Source: Gammaproteobacteria bacterium
GTDB taxonomy: Bacteria; Pseudomonadota; Gammaproteobacteria; UBA5861
Direction: 5' to 3'
Assembly: GCA_022360445.1 (NCBI GenBank)
Contig: JAKSCV010000068.1
Location: forward strand, 62,001-126,000
Length of the DNA: 64,000 nucleotides
The translations under genes were made by a program, and so were the position numbers. Below are positions 50,154 through 60,249 of the stretch, in pieces (position 1 is the stretch's first letter; every line of letters starts with the position of its first letter). Under the pieces are notes generated by a model. The model did no database searches. It was not told the DNA's origin and saw only the letters and a program-made list of their open reading frames with translations.

Positions 50154-51098
50154 ATGAATATATCTCGGGTTGATCTGAATCTTCTGGTTTATTTAGATGT
50201 TCTCCTACGTGAAAGAAGTGTCACCAAGGCTGCAAGTCAGTTAGGTATTAGCCAGCCAGCTATGAGTAATGGTCTGAAACGGCTGAGAAAACTGTTTGAT
50301 GACCCGCTTCTGATCCGAACCAGTGAAGGCATGACACCCACAGAACGCGCAAAAAAACTGGAACCAAAAATCAGGACTATTTTAGCGGATTTAGAAAAAA
50401 CGATACAGCCGCGGGCCGAATTTAACGCACAGGAAAGCCACCGTGTTTTCCGCATTATGGCCAGTGACTATGCGGAGTGCACCCTCATTCCAGCTTTGTT
50501 AAGCCATTTGCGTGAATTAGCCCCTCATCTTAGTTTAGATATTATGACGCCCAGTGATGTGAGCTTTCGTGACGTTGAGCAGGGCAGAGTGGATATGGTG
50601 ATCAACCGTTTCGATGCGATGCCCCAGTCATTTCACCAAAAAACACTGTGGCTGGACCATTTCAGTTGTATTCTCAGCAAAACTAATCCTGTTATGAATC
50701 GTTTTAACCTGGATAGCTATCTTGAGGCACAGCACGTGTGGGTCAGCAAGACAGGAATGGGGGTGGGGGTGGGTGTTGATCCAGCTGATGTTCAACGCTT
50801 AGGCTGGGTTGATAATGTACTTAAAAGATTAGGAAAAAAACGTAGAATTACGGTCTTCACCCGGCACTATCAAGCCGCTGCCTTACTGGCCGAACAGAAA
50901 GACTTGATTGCGACCGTTCCCAGTAAACTCGCTCAACTCCAGTTGGCAAATAATCGTGTGCAAATCATGCCTCCACCTTTCGAAATTCCACCGTTTGAAT
51001 TGAAAATGGTTTGGAGTCCTTTGTTGCAAAATAATCCAGAGCATCAGTGGATGCGACATTTAATCTCTGAAACGGCGGCTACTTTAGACCAGTCTTAA
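50154..51098 (+). CDS. LysR-family regulator, likely of the glyoxylate shunt
   Basis: 314 residues. The N-terminal winged helix is VDLNLLVYLDVLLRERSVTKAASQLGISQPAMSNGLKRLR; the C-terminal effector domain spans about 90-300. The N-terminal DLNLL style resembles the NodD/SyrM/LeuO branch. It lies between divergent aceA and downstream glcB, so it probably controls both, perhaps with a metabolite of C2 or fatty-acid catabolism. The 103-base gap with aceA holds a palindrome. The regulatory role is inferred from position only. Confidence 0.88.
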   Translation: MNISRVDLNLLVYLDVLLRERSVTKAASQLGISQPAMSNGLKRLRKLFDDPLLIRTSEGMTPTERAKKLEPKIRTILADLEKTIQPRAEFNAQESHRVFRIMASDYAECTLIPALLSHLRELAPHLSLDIMTPSDVSFRDVEQGRVDMVINRFDAMPQSFHQKTLWLDHFSCILSKTNPVMNRFNLDSYLEAQHVWVSKTGMGVGVGVDPADVQRLGWVDNVLKRLGKKRRITVFTRHYQAAALLAEQKDLIATVPSKLAQLQLANNRVQIMPPPFEIPPFELKMVWSPLLQNNPEHQWMRHLISETAATLDQS

Positions 51099-51154
51099 CA
51101 TTCTATTCATCACATGAATGTTGAGAATAAAATGGATAAATTAGCTAAATTATT

Positions 51155-51169
51155 TTTAGCTGAGCTAAA
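51155..51169. promoter_or_regulatory. Palindromic operator candidate upstream of glcB
   Basis: TTTAGCT-G-AGCTAAA, perfect 7-bp arms, preceded by a half-related TTAGCTAA at 51141-51148. Located 70 bases before the glcB ATG, this AGCTAA pair is a plausible regulator site, but it differs from the aceA-side palindrome. Confidence 0.4.
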
Positions 51170-51237
51170 CTCATGAGGTTAATTTTTCCTGGCACTTCAA
51201 TGAATGGTTTTGCCCCATATTTACAGGCGATTAAGTT

Positions 51238-53406
51238 ATGACAACAAGAATTCAGCACGGTGGCCTTCAGATCGCAGAAGCGCTCTATAACTTAGTAAAG
51301 AATGACATGGCACCCGGTACCGGTGTCGATATTGAACATTTTTGGACCGAGTTTGAAACCGCCTTGGATGACCTGGCGCCGAAAAATAAAGCACTTCTGG
51401 AAAAGCGCGAGCACCTGCAAACACAGATTGATCACTGGCATAAATCACGGGCTGGTGAACCACATGATGCACAGGCTTACAAAGCTTTTTTACAGGAAAT
51501 TGATTATCTCTTGCCCGAGGGCGAGGACTTTAAAATCACCACAAAAAATGTGGATTCTGAGATTTCAGAACAGGCCGGCCCACAGTTGGTCGTCCCCGTT
51601 AAAAACGCCCGGTTTGCACTCAATGCGGCCAATGCACGCTGGGGCAGTTTATATGATGCGCTGTACGGCACAGACGCTATTTCTGAAGAAGATGGTGCCG
51701 AGCGAGGAGGGGGCTATAACCCGATCCGTGGTAATAAAGTCATTGCATTTGGTCGTCGCCATCTGGATACATCAGCTCCGCTGACGGCAGGCTCTCATGC
51801 GGACGCCACGGGTTATGCCGTCAAAAATGAGTCGCTTGTGGTGAGACTTAAAGATGGCCAGACAGTGGGGTTACGCGAGTCGGGAAAATTTGTTGCCTAC
51901 AAGGGATCTGAAGATGCGCCAAGCGCGGTGCTATTGAAAAACAATGGCCTGCATATAGAAATCCAAATTGATCCAAAGGGCAATATTGGCCAAACAGATG
52001 CTGCGGGCGTTCAGGATCTACTGGTAGAGGCTGCAATTACCACGATTATGGATTGTGAAGACTCGGTTGCCGCAGTCGATGCCGAGGACAAGGTGGAGGT
52101 GTATCGCAACTGGCTGGGCTTGATGAAAGGCACGCTCAGTGAATCCTTTGAAAAAAGCGGAAAGACAGTGACGCGTGCAATGAGCCCTGATCGTGATTAC
52201 AAGGCGGCAGATGGTTCTGTGCTGACATTGCCGGGGCGCAGTTTACTGTTTGTTCGCAACGTGGGTCACCTTATGAGCAACCCGGCTATTCTGGATAAGG
52301 ACGGCAATGAAGTGCCGGAAGGCATCATGGATGCTTTCATCACGACACTGGCTGCTCTGCATGACTTGAAAAACAAGACAGCGCGTAAAAACAGCCGGGC
52401 GGGTAGTGTGAATATCGTCAAGCCCAAAATGCACGGCCCGGAGGAAGTTGCCTTTACCGTGGAACTATTTGAGCGAGTTGAAAAAGTATTGGGGCTTGAA
52501 AAGAATACGCTCAAAGTCGGTATTATGGACGAAGAACGCCGCACCACTGTTAATTTGAAAGCATGCATCCGCGCAGCTCAGGAACGGGTGGTTTTCATCA
52601 ACACCGGCTTTCTTGATCGGACAGGCGACGAAATTCATACGTCTATGTGTGCAGGCCCTATGGTCCCTAAATCTGAGATGAAACAGCAACCGTGGATTGC
52701 TGCTTATGAAGATTGGAATGTTGATATGGGTATTGCCTGCGGGCTGCCCGGGAAAGCCCAGATCGGCAAAGGAATGTGGGCCATGCCGGATGAAATGGCG
52801 GCCATGCTGGAACAAAAAATAGGCCACCCTCAATCCGGTGCAAATACCGCTTGGGTACCGTCGCCTAATGGAGCTGTTTTACATAGCCTTCATTACCATC
52901 AAGTTGATGTCATTGAGCGTCAAAAAGCATTAGCGTCACGGCCTCGAGCAAGTCTTGATGATATTTTGACAATCCCGGTTTTAGCCGATCAGTCAAGTCT
53001 GACAGCCTCAAAAATTCAGTTTGAGTTGGATAATAATGCGCAGGGAATCTTAGGCTATGTTGTACGCTGGATTGATCAGGGCGTCGGTTGTTCCAAAGTT
53101 CCGGATATCAATAATGTGGGTCTGATGGAAGACCGTGCCACATTACGAATATCCTCTCAGCATTTAGCAAATTGGTTAGCGCATGGCATCTGCACCAAAG
53201 AACAGGTGATGGAAGCCTTTAAGCGCATGGCGGCTGTTGTTGATGAACAAAATGCGGGTGATCAACTTTATACCAATATGGCGCCTGCCTTTGATGGAAT
53301 TGCTTTCAGGGCCGCTTGTGACCTGGTCTTCCAAGGTGAAGAGCAGCCATCTGGCTATACCGAGCCTCTGCTACATGCCTACCGCATCGCACGTAAGGCT
53401 CAGTAA
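51238..53406 (+). CDS. glcB: Malate synthase G
   Basis: 722 residues, the single-chain G isoform. Seen are [73 protein letters not shown], the catalytic [15 protein letters not shown] and [12 protein letters not shown]. It condenses glyoxylate with acetyl-CoA to malate, the second bypass step, partner of aceA. No ribosome site is obvious before the ATG. The end abuts a PhzF pseudogene. Confidence 0.96.
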   Translation: MTTRIQHGGLQIAEALYNLVKNDMAPGTGVDIEHFWTEFETALDDLAPKNKALLEKREHLQTQIDHWHKSRAGEPHDAQAYKAFLQEIDYLLPEGEDFKITTKNVDSEISEQAGPQLVVPVKNARFALNAANARWGSLYDALYGTDAISEEDGAERGGGYNPIRGNKVIAFGRRHLDTSAPLTAGSHADATGYAVKNESLVVRLKDGQTVGLRESGKFVAYKGSEDAPSAVLLKNNGLHIEIQIDPKGNIGQTDAAGVQDLLVEAAITTIMDCEDSVAAVDAEDKVEVYRNWLGLMKGTLSESFEKSGKTVTRAMSPDRDYKAADGSVLTLPGRSLLFVRNVGHLMSNPAILDKDGNEVPEGIMDAFITTLAALHDLKNKTARKNSRAGSVNIVKPKMHGPEEVAFTVELFERVEKVLGLEKNTLKVGIMDEERRTTVNLKACIRAAQERVVFINTGFLDRTGDEIHTSMCAGPMVPKSEMKQQPWIAAYEDWNVDMGIACGLPGKAQIGKGMWAMPDEMAAMLEQKIGHPQSGANTAWVPSPNGAVLHSLHYHQVDVIERQKALASRPRASLDDILTIPVLADQSSLTASKIQFELDNNAQGILGYVVRWIDQGVGCSKVPDINNVGLMEDRATLRISSQHLANWLAHGICTKEQVMEAFKRMAAVVDEQNAGDQLYTNMAPAFDGIAFRAACDLVFQGEEQPSGYTEPLLHAYRIARKAQ

Positions 53407-53408
53407 AG

Positions 53409-53671
53409 GCCCGAACACTGTACTCGGTAGATGCCTTTGCAAACACAATATTTGAAGGTAATCCCACAGCCGTCGGAGGCATGTCAAACGCTCAAAGAAA
53501 TCATTTAAGCCTTTGGCTGTGAACCTATTGGGTGCCTCAAGTCGAAAGAGTATCCTTAAAGGCAAAGCAAGTTCCGCAAGAGGGGCTGAGGCGAAAGGCA
53601 CCTTTTTGGGTGCTCGCGTCATTATATCGGGTGAAGACGTTCAATACATGGCAAGTAGCATTCAAATATAA
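53409..53671 (+). pseudogene. PhzF-family isomerase pseudogene
   Basis: Immediately after glcB, the plus strand encodes LYSVDAFANTIFEGNP, the N-terminus of PhzF-like isomerases, up to a TGA at 53520. Only about ten bases later the same frame resumes as YWVPQVERVSLKAKQ and, after a shift to another frame near 53567, reads ASSARGAEAKGTF and RVIISGEDVQYM, the usual PhzF C-terminus, ending at TAA 53669-53671. About two thirds of the gene (roughly 200 codons) is missing, with a stop and a frameshift. A clear remnant; function lost. Confidence 0.8.
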
Positions 53672-53878
53672 ATCCAGCAGTGGCCATGAGAAGAAGTTTG
53701 CCCTTTTGCAGTGTTAGAATAGTTGGTCTGTTTTTACAGTCTTAGTGTTTTAGTGACGACTTCTTTCGCATCAATCGTCGGCGTATGATATGATTTTTAG
53801 ATATATTTGAAAAAGCAATGCATTCTATATTTTTCATAAGTAAGGTATGGGTATGGAGTGCGCTAGCGAGTCACGCCA

Positions 53879-54898
53879 ATGTCAGATAAAGAAAGTTTTC
53901 ACCGGCAAAACCGCCTTCGTCAACTGCGAGCGTTTTGCCATGCGGCACAAACGGGCAGTATCTCACGTGCGGCGGAGCGCCTTAATCTCAGTCAGCCTTC
54001 TGTTTCTTTACAGATTCAGGCGCTTGAAAAAGAACTGGACACCGTTCTTTTTGAACGCCGGGGGCCCCGTATCCGTTTAACACCCGCAGGAGAAATGCTG
54101 CACGAAATGTCGCTGCCGTTGGTTGATGGCATGGATCGCCTGGGTGACGACTTTAAAGCCCGCTTAGGTCAGGTCACCAGTGGTACCTTGAATATAGCCT
54201 CCGGCGAATCCACGCTTTTATATTTGTTACCCGATTACATCAAAGAGTTCGGTAGTCGCTATCCTCAGATCTCCGTACGTTTGCATAACGTAACTGGCCG
54301 GGATGGCATGGGCCTGCTCAGCCGGGATGAGGTTGATTTTGCTGTAGGCTCGATGAATGAAGTGCCAGAGGACTTCATTTACTACCCAATCTTTACGTAT
54401 GAGCCTCGACTGATCGTACCAATAGGACACCCGCTGGAAGATAAAAGTAAAGTTAGTTTAGAAGATATCAGCCCTTACGGCTTAATTTTGCCGCCACAGC
54501 ACTTAAGTACATGGCGAGTGGTTGATAATGCTTTCCGTCAACACAACATACCGTATGAAGTGACCTTAGAAGCAGGTGGTTGGGAAGTGATCAAGCGCTA
54601 TGTCGAAATAGGTCTAGGTGTGAGTATTGTGACCAGTATTTGTTTACGTGGATATGAGAAGCTGGGGACGATTCCTATGGGTGGCTATTTTCCCAAGCGT
54701 ACATACGGCATTGTTGTGAGACGCGGGAAATTTCTTTCTCCTCAAGCCAAACGTTTCCTGGAAATCATGTCGCCCCAAATTCTGGATGAACAGAAGAATC
54801 TTGATATCAGCAAATCCCAGGCATCAGGCGTATTGCCACCAACCAGCAACGGTAAATTTGTCAAAGATCTTGCCGAACAGGAAGATGCACTTTTGTAG
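53879..54898 (+). CDS. LysR-family regulator (CysB-like)
   Basis: 339 residues. The winged helix is LRQLRAFCHAAQTGSISRAAERLNLSQPSVSLQIQALEKEL; the effector domain (about 105-310) contains ASGESTLLYLLPDYIKEF and GLGVSIVTSICL. The 30-residue tail after the effector domain is polar. The sequence is of the CysB/CbbR-like branch. It is followed by nudJ after 14 bases. The regulated genes are unknown. The start here lies close to a longer alternative reading frame with no family match. Confidence 0.88.
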   Translation: MSDKESFHRQNRLRQLRAFCHAAQTGSISRAAERLNLSQPSVSLQIQALEKELDTVLFERRGPRIRLTPAGEMLHEMSLPLVDGMDRLGDDFKARLGQVTSGTLNIASGESTLLYLLPDYIKEFGSRYPQISVRLHNVTGRDGMGLLSRDEVDFAVGSMNEVPEDFIYYPIFTYEPRLIVPIGHPLEDKSKVSLEDISPYGLILPPQHLSTWRVVDNAFRQHNIPYEVTLEAGGWEVIKRYVEIGLGVSIVTSICLRGYEKLGTIPMGGYFPKRTYGIVVRRGKFLSPQAKRFLEIMSPQILDEQKNLDISKSQASGVLPPTSNGKFVKDLAEQEDALL

Positions 54899-54912
54899 AT
54901 TAAGGAGTGATC

Positions 54913-55365
54913 ATGGGCGGTGAACGGTGGAGGCCCTACGCAACGGTTGCGGCAATTATCGAACAGAATCAACGCTATCTATTTGTTGAAGAATACCTGA
55001 ACAACAAGCCTGTCTTAACGCAGCCAGCAGGTCATCTTGAAAAAGGTGAAAGCTTAGTTGGTGCTGTGAAGCGAGAAGTGTTTGAAGAAACAGGCTGGTA
55101 CTTCGAACCCACGCACCTGGTGAAAATTTACCGATATTATGACCCGATTAAAGAGCGCGCCATGCTCAGAACAACCTTTACAGGTAAGGCGCTGGATCAC
55201 GATCCGTACGCTAAGCTGGATGACGGCATCATTCGCACCCACTGGTTAAATTATGAAGAGTTTATGAGGCTGGAACCCCAACACCGGGGGAATGTCGTCA
55301 AGCGAAGCTTGGATGATTACCTGGCCGGGCACCGCCACACACTGGACCTGTTGGCTGATTTGTAG
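54913..55365 (+). CDS. nudJ: NUDIX hydrolase NudJ
   Basis: 150 residues. The Nudix box GX5EX7REUXEEXGU is complete at residues 40-62: GHLEKGESLVGAVKREVFEE. NudJ hydrolyses HMP-PP and nucleoside triphosphates with Mg2+. The start at MGGERWR is set by AAGGAG five bases upstream; an in-frame GTG two codons before overlaps that site. nudJ-mnmA-hflD is the usual order in gammaproteobacteria, which supports the name. Confidence 0.92.
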   Translation: MGGERWRPYATVAAIIEQNQRYLFVEEYLNNKPVLTQPAGHLEKGESLVGAVKREVFEETGWYFEPTHLVKIYRYYDPIKERAMLRTTFTGKALDHDPYAKLDDGIIRTHWLNYEEFMRLEPQHRGNVVKRSLDDYLAGHRHTLDLLADL

Positions 55366-55407
55366 CGGCTACAGGTAGCATACAAATGAATCAGGCTAAT
55401 TAATACA

Positions 55408-56484
55408 ATGCGTGTCATCGTTGGAATGTCGGGTGGGGTTGACTCATCAGTTGCCGCCTTCCTTCTCAAAGCGCAGGGCCACGAAGTGGAAGGCCTGTTT
55501 ATGCAAAATTGGGAAGAGGAAGATGATGACTTCTGTACCGCCATGGAAGATCGCCGAGATGCCGCCGCCGTATGTGAAAAGTTAGGTATTCCACTGCATT
55601 CTGTGAACTTTTCTGGTGAATACTGGGAGCGCGTGTTTCAACACTTTCTTAATGAATACCAGGCAGGGCGCACACCCAATCCTGATATTTTGTGTAACAA
55701 AGAAATCAAATTTCGTGCCTTTTTAGATTACGCGAAAACACTGGGGGCGGAGGCTATTGCAACAGGCCACTACGCGCGTACGCGTCGGATTCAAGGCAGA
55801 GTTGAAATGCTGCGGGGGCTTGATGCGAACAAAGACCAAACGTATTTCCTGTACACATTAGGTCAAGCGCAGCTCTCTCAAAGCCTTTTCCCCGTGGGCG
55901 ATTTGAAAAAAGAACAGGTCCGAGACATTGCAAAAGCGCAGGGGTTTCACAATCACAAAAAAAAGGACAGTACAGGCATCTGCTTTATTGGTGAACGCAA
56001 ATTCAGTGAATTTCTCTCCAATTACCTACCCGCCAATCCCGGGGACATTGTAAACACAGAAGGCGAAATTTTGGGCCAGCATAACGGCTTGATGTACTAC
56101 ACACTGGGCCAGCGACAAGGGCTGGGTATTGGTGGTCGTGCTAAGGCTTCTGACGAGCCTTGGTATGTGCTGGATAAACGGACGGATAAAAATCAACTGC
56201 TTGTCGGCCAAGGTCACGACCATCCCCACCTCTTTCACACCGGATTGCTGGCCATTCAATTGCATTGGTGTGCCGGGGCACCGCCTGACTTACCATTTCG
56301 TTGCTCTTCAAAAGTGCGGTATCGGCAGCAGGATCAAGCCTGTACCCTATACCCGGAGCGCGAGGAAAGTGTGGCTGTTGTGTTTGATGAGCCGGTACGA
56401 GCGATCACACCAGGGCAATCGGTTGTTTTTTATGATCAAGACGTCTGCCTGGGAGGCGGTATTATTGTGAGAGGCCAAAATTAA
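55408..56484 (+). CDS. mnmA: tRNA-specific 2-thiouridylase MnmA
   Basis: 358 residues. The PP-loop is [17 protein letters not shown]; the two catalytic Cys are in [14 protein letters not shown] and [13 protein letters not shown]. It forms 2-thiouridine at position 34 of Lys, Glu and Gln tRNAs with sulfur from IscS via TusE. Its stop overlaps the hflD ATG (TAATG). Confidence 0.96.
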   Translation: MRVIVGMSGGVDSSVAAFLLKAQGHEVEGLFMQNWEEEDDDFCTAMEDRRDAAAVCEKLGIPLHSVNFSGEYWERVFQHFLNEYQAGRTPNPDILCNKEIKFRAFLDYAKTLGAEAIATGHYARTRRIQGRVEMLRGLDANKDQTYFLYTLGQAQLSQSLFPVGDLKKEQVRDIAKAQGFHNHKKKDSTGICFIGERKFSEFLSNYLPANPGDIVNTEGEILGQHNGLMYYTLGQRQGLGIGGRAKASDEPWYVLDKRTDKNQLLVGQGHDHPHLFHTGLLAIQLHWCAGAPPDLPFRCSSKVRYRQQDQACTLYPEREESVAVVFDEPVRAITPGQSVVFYDQDVCLGGGIIVRGQN

Positions 56485-57113
56485 TGCATGCTTTAGAAAA
56501 ACAAGCCCTGGCTTTGGCTGGTCTTTTTCAGGGGGTCTTAGCGGTGAAGCGATTAGCCTGGGAAGGCCAACAGGATACTGAGTCGGTGACGGTGTTACTC
56601 AATAGCGTTTTGGTTTTAGACTCACCAGATGTCGAGACCATTTATGGTGGCCTCAAAGGTGTCTCACAAGGGTTAAACATGTTATCCCAAACAGTCGGTA
56701 ACCGGGCGTCAACCACTGACCGGGAAGTGATCCAGTATGCTTACACCATCATGTTGCTTGAAAAAAAACTCTCTAAAAACCCAGCAATGTTGAAAGAAAT
56801 CGGCACCCGAATCGAAGCCCTTAAGCAGCAGATGGCGGTGTATGAATACACCGTCACTGCTGAAAATGTGGTTGCAAAAATGGCCGACATTTACTTTTCC
56901 ACCATCAGCAAATTGCAACCTAAAGTCATGGTCAAAGGTGAACATCTTCACTTGCAAAACACACAAAATGTTCACCTTGTTCGAGCCTTACTTCTAGCGG
57001 CCATGCGCTCGGCAATACTATGGCGGCAGCTTGGAGGTAGCCGGTTAGGGCTCCTGTTTAAGCGGAAGAAACTCTTGCAGGCCGTGCAAAGCCTCCAGAA
57101 GCGGTGTTTGTAA
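56484..57113 (+). CDS. hflD: HflD family protein
   Basis: 209 residues, all helical in appearance. ALEKQALALAGLFQGVLAV and the C-terminal HLQNTQNVHLVRALLLAAMRSAILWRQLGG (shortened: NVHLVRALLLAAMRSA) are family signatures. In E. coli HflD regulates phage lambda lysogeny by sequestering CII at the membrane; its normal role is unclear. Translationally coupled to mnmA. In E. coli purB follows; here it does not. Confidence 0.93.
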   Translation: MHALEKQALALAGLFQGVLAVKRLAWEGQQDTESVTVLLNSVLVLDSPDVETIYGGLKGVSQGLNMLSQTVGNRASTTDREVIQYAYTIMLLEKKLSKNPAMLKEIGTRIEALKQQMAVYEYTVTAENVVAKMADIYFSTISKLQPKVMVKGEHLHLQNTQNVHLVRALLLAAMRSAILWRQLGGSRLGLLFKRKKLLQAVQSLQKRCL

Positions 57114-57293
57114 AAGGCGTTGTTAGAGTTTCTGTGGGATGTTAGCCGTCGGGTTAATCAGTGATATGAATACAAATTGCTAACAATTGGCTCTAAGGGG
57201 TTTGCTTTCCGAAGTGCTTGTTTGTGGCTGAATGTCATAAGCCTTCCGTTCCGGTAAACTCTTTTCCTGAACATTAGCCGATAGGATGAATCA

Positions 57294-57710
57294 GTGTACA
57301 AGCCAGTCGTTCAAGAAGAAAATACCGGGTGTGGCATCGCTTCAGTGGCCAACATTCTCGGTAAAACGTATGCGGAAATGAAGGCAACAGCGAATGCTCT
57401 GGGCATTCATGCTTCCGATCAGTCATTATGGTCAGATACTCAGTACGTCAGGCGAATGTTGTTAAATGCTGGCGTAACAACTTCAGAAAATGAAATACCG
57501 TTTGAGTCCTGGGATGCATTGCCCGATCTCGCGTTGTTGTCGATCAAACACCACCAAGAAGATGGAATCAATTTCTGGCACTGGGTTGTTTTCAAACGTA
57601 TCGATGGTCAACCTTTCGTGTTGGATTCCGCTGCTTATTTGTCATCTAATATCCGACAGGATTTTGAGGCCATGCAGCCCAAGTGGTTCATTGAGGTCAT
57701 AAATGCATAA
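57294..57710 (+). CDS. C39-like cysteine peptidase-fold protein
   Basis: 138 residues without signal peptide or membrane segment. VVQEENTGCGIASVANILG matches the Gln-x-Cys-Gly start of the C39/papain-like fold (Cys13), with the His in INFWHWVVFKRIDG and the Asp in VLDSAAY, all three catalytic positions present. C39 domains usually trim double-glycine leader peptides as part of an ABC transporter; here the domain stands alone, so the substrate is unknown. GTG start with AGGA upstream. No bacteriocin or transporter neighbours. Confidence 0.72.
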   Translation: MYKPVVQEENTGCGIASVANILGKTYAEMKATANALGIHASDQSLWSDTQYVRRMLLNAGVTTSENEIPFESWDALPDLALLSIKHHQEDGINFWHWVVFKRIDGQPFVLDSAAYLSSNIRQDFEAMQPKWFIEVINA

Positions 57711-57877
57711 CCAATTGCCCAACTTTGTTCCGGCGCGCAAAGGGCGTGACCTTAATGATAAACCGATGCGGGGTTTTAGCTGCCCATTAGAAAATGATTG
57801 AATCGACTGCTCGATGTCGTTCTCGGAACGTTACGTTTAACGGCCATAATATTTCACTGCTCAAATAGAGAAATTGC

Positions 57878-57883
57878 TATGAT
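57878..57883 (+). promoter_or_regulatory. Extended -10 element upstream of ygiQ
   Basis: TGCTATGAT is an extended -10 (TGn before TATGAT), 33 bases before the ygiQ ATG. No good -35 accompanies it, as is usual for extended -10 promoters. Confidence 0.4.
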
Positions 57884-57916
57884 GTCTTCCTTTTCCGTCA
57901 AGCACCTGTATTTTTA

Positions 57917-60070
57917 ATGCCTGCTATAACACCATTATTTGCTTATCCTAAATTCTGGGCTGAATGCTTTGGTACAGCCCCTTTTTTACCCACTACACAA
58001 GAAGAGATGGAGGAGCTTGGCTGGGATAGCTGTGACATCATCATCGTTACTGGAGACGCTTATGTTGATCACCCCAGTTTTGGCATGGCAGTTGTTGGGC
58101 GCTTGCTGGAAGCACAGGGTTTTCGCGTCGGCATCATCGATCAGCCTGACTGGCGGAATAAAGATGACTTTATGCGCTTAGGTCGGCCTAATCTGTTTTT
58201 CGGTGTGACGGCCGGGAATATGGACTCCATGATCAACCGTTACACGGCCGACAAACGTATGCGCAGTGACGATGCCTATACACCGGAGAATCAAGGTGGA
58301 AAGCGGCCTGATCGTGCCGTCATTGTGTACAGCCAACGCTGCCGGGAAGCCTGGAGGGATGTCCCGATTGTCCTCGGTGGGATTGAAGCCAGCCTGCGCA
58401 GAGTTGCGCATTATGATTATTGGTCCGACGAAGTCAGGCATTCCATTCTGGTGGATGCTCAGGCAGATATTTTGCTCTACGGCAATGCCGAGCGGGCGAT
58501 GGCTGAAGTAGCACACCGTTTAGCACGTGGACAACGTATCAACACCGTCACCGATGTGCGGGGGACCGCGCTATTGCGAACAGATTTACCGAAAGACTGG
58601 GCTGTGCTGGATTCCAGCCGGATTGATCGAATTGGAAAAATAGATCCCATCCATAACCCTTATGCCAGCGATGAAGAATTGGCGGCTGCAACCGGCGGTA
58701 AATGTCGCGTCAGCGAAGATCCGGAAACGAAAGAGCAGGTGCTCACGTTTATTCCTTACCGGGAACGGCTGGACCGTAGCCGAACAGTGATTCGCTTGCC
58801 TGCGTACAACAAAGTTAAAAATGATCCGGTTTTATACGCCCATGCTTCGCGAGTATTGCATCTGGAAACCAATCCGGGGAATGCTCGTGCACTGGTGCAG
58901 CGTCACGGCAATAAGGACGTCTGGCTCAACCCACCGCCAATCCCGCTTGATACTGATGAAATGGACAGCGTGTTTGGCCTGCCTTTTGCGCGTGTGCCTC
59001 ACCCCAAATATGTCGGTAAGAACATTCCTGCCTACGAGATGATTCGGTTTTCAGTGAATATTATGAGGGGCTGCTTCGGGGGCTGCACCTTCTGTTCCAT
59101 TACAGAGCATGAGGGGCGGATTATTCAAAACCGATCCGAAGACTCGATCATTCAGGAAATTGAAAATATCCGTGATAAAACTCCGGGGTTTACAGGCGTA
59201 ATTTCAGACTTGGGTGGGCCGACAGCCAATATGTATCGTTTGGAGTGTCAGTCCAAAAAAATCGAAGCGGCCTGCCGAAAACCCTCCTGCGTTTATCCGG
59301 GGATTTGTCCCAATCTAAAAACCGATCACAATCCCTTAATTCAGCTTTACCGACGCGCAAGAGCGCTGCCGGGTGTTAAAAAAGTGTTGATTGCGTCTGG
59401 TCTTCGTTATGATTTGGCCGTGGAGTCACCGGATTATGTGGAAGAGCTTGTGCGCCATCATGTCGGCGGCTACCTGAAAATTGCGCCGGAGCACACCGAA
59501 GAAGGGCCTTTGTCTAAAATGATGAAGCCGGGCATTGGTACTTATGACCGCTTCAGCAGCATGTTTGACGAGTTTTCCCGAAAAGCAGGAAAAAAACAAT
59601 ACCTGATTCCTTATTTTATCGCGGCTCATCCGGGTACCTCCGAAGAGGATATGGTCGAACTGGCGTTCTGGCTTAAACGGCACGGCTTCCGTGCGGATCA
59701 AGTGCAAACCTTTTATCCCTCGCCGATGGCTACCGCGACGGCAATGTACCACTCAGGGCGTAATCCGCTGAAAAAGCTGAGTTACAAGCAAAGCGAAAAA
59801 GTCAGCCGTGTCCGAAGCTTGGAAAAGCGCCGCTTGCACAAAGCATTGTTGCGTTATCACGATCCGGCGAACTGGTCGGTCATTGCCGATTACCTGAAAA
59901 AAACAGGCCGGGCTCAGCTCATCGGGAATAGCCCGCATTGTCTGATTCCTTCTTCGCCACAAAACACATCATCTAAGACGGCACGTAAGTCTCGGTCATT
60001 TGCGACCCAGCACGTGAGAACCAAAAGCCGTTTGGGTAATGGCCGACTGGGAAAAAGACGGCTTCGCTGA
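57917..60070 (+). CDS. ygiQ: YgiQ-family radical SAM protein
   Basis: 717 residues, similar to other YgiQ proteins. N-terminal B12-binding-like region includes [20 protein letters not shown]; the iron-sulfur Cys triad is in [19 protein letters not shown] (about 385-392). [13 protein letters not shown] and [14 protein letters not shown] follow. The reaction is unknown. The C-terminal 35 residues are a Lys/Arg- and Ser-rich tail. No clear ribosome site. Cytoplasmic. Confidence 0.94.
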   Translation: MPAITPLFAYPKFWAECFGTAPFLPTTQEEMEELGWDSCDIIIVTGDAYVDHPSFGMAVVGRLLEAQGFRVGIIDQPDWRNKDDFMRLGRPNLFFGVTAGNMDSMINRYTADKRMRSDDAYTPENQGGKRPDRAVIVYSQRCREAWRDVPIVLGGIEASLRRVAHYDYWSDEVRHSILVDAQADILLYGNAERAMAEVAHRLARGQRINTVTDVRGTALLRTDLPKDWAVLDSSRIDRIGKIDPIHNPYASDEELAAATGGKCRVSEDPETKEQVLTFIPYRERLDRSRTVIRLPAYNKVKNDPVLYAHASRVLHLETNPGNARALVQRHGNKDVWLNPPPIPLDTDEMDSVFGLPFARVPHPKYVGKNIPAYEMIRFSVNIMRGCFGGCTFCSITEHEGRIIQNRSEDSIIQEIENIRDKTPGFTGVISDLGGPTANMYRLECQSKKIEAACRKPSCVYPGICPNLKTDHNPLIQLYRRARALPGVKKVLIASGLRYDLAVESPDYVEELVRHHVGGYLKIAPEHTEEGPLSKMMKPGIGTYDRFSSMFDEFSRKAGKKQYLIPYFIAAHPGTSEEDMVELAFWLKRHGFRADQVQTFYPSPMATATAMYHSGRNPLKKLSYKQSEKVSRVRSLEKRRLHKALLRYHDPANWSVIADYLKKTGRAQLIGNSPHCLIPSSPQNTSSKTARKSRSFATQHVRTKSRLGNGRLGKRRLR

Positions 60071-60249
60071 CCTCAAAGCTATATGGCTCCAAACGGGCTT
60101 CCTTCCTCACCGGCGCGATGACCTCATGGCCTCAGGTGTGGTAGTGGGGTTGCTGCTTTGCCAGTTCGTGGCTTAGCCCCAGTTCGACATCAATCTGTCA
60201 TCTGTGCTCATCAGAATGCAGTTTTTGATCATCACAGGAGGTTGGGGAT

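Noticed and set aside
55408-57113. hflD as evidence of a lambda-like phage
   Set aside because: HflD is a standard chromosomal gene after mnmA and does not indicate a phage.
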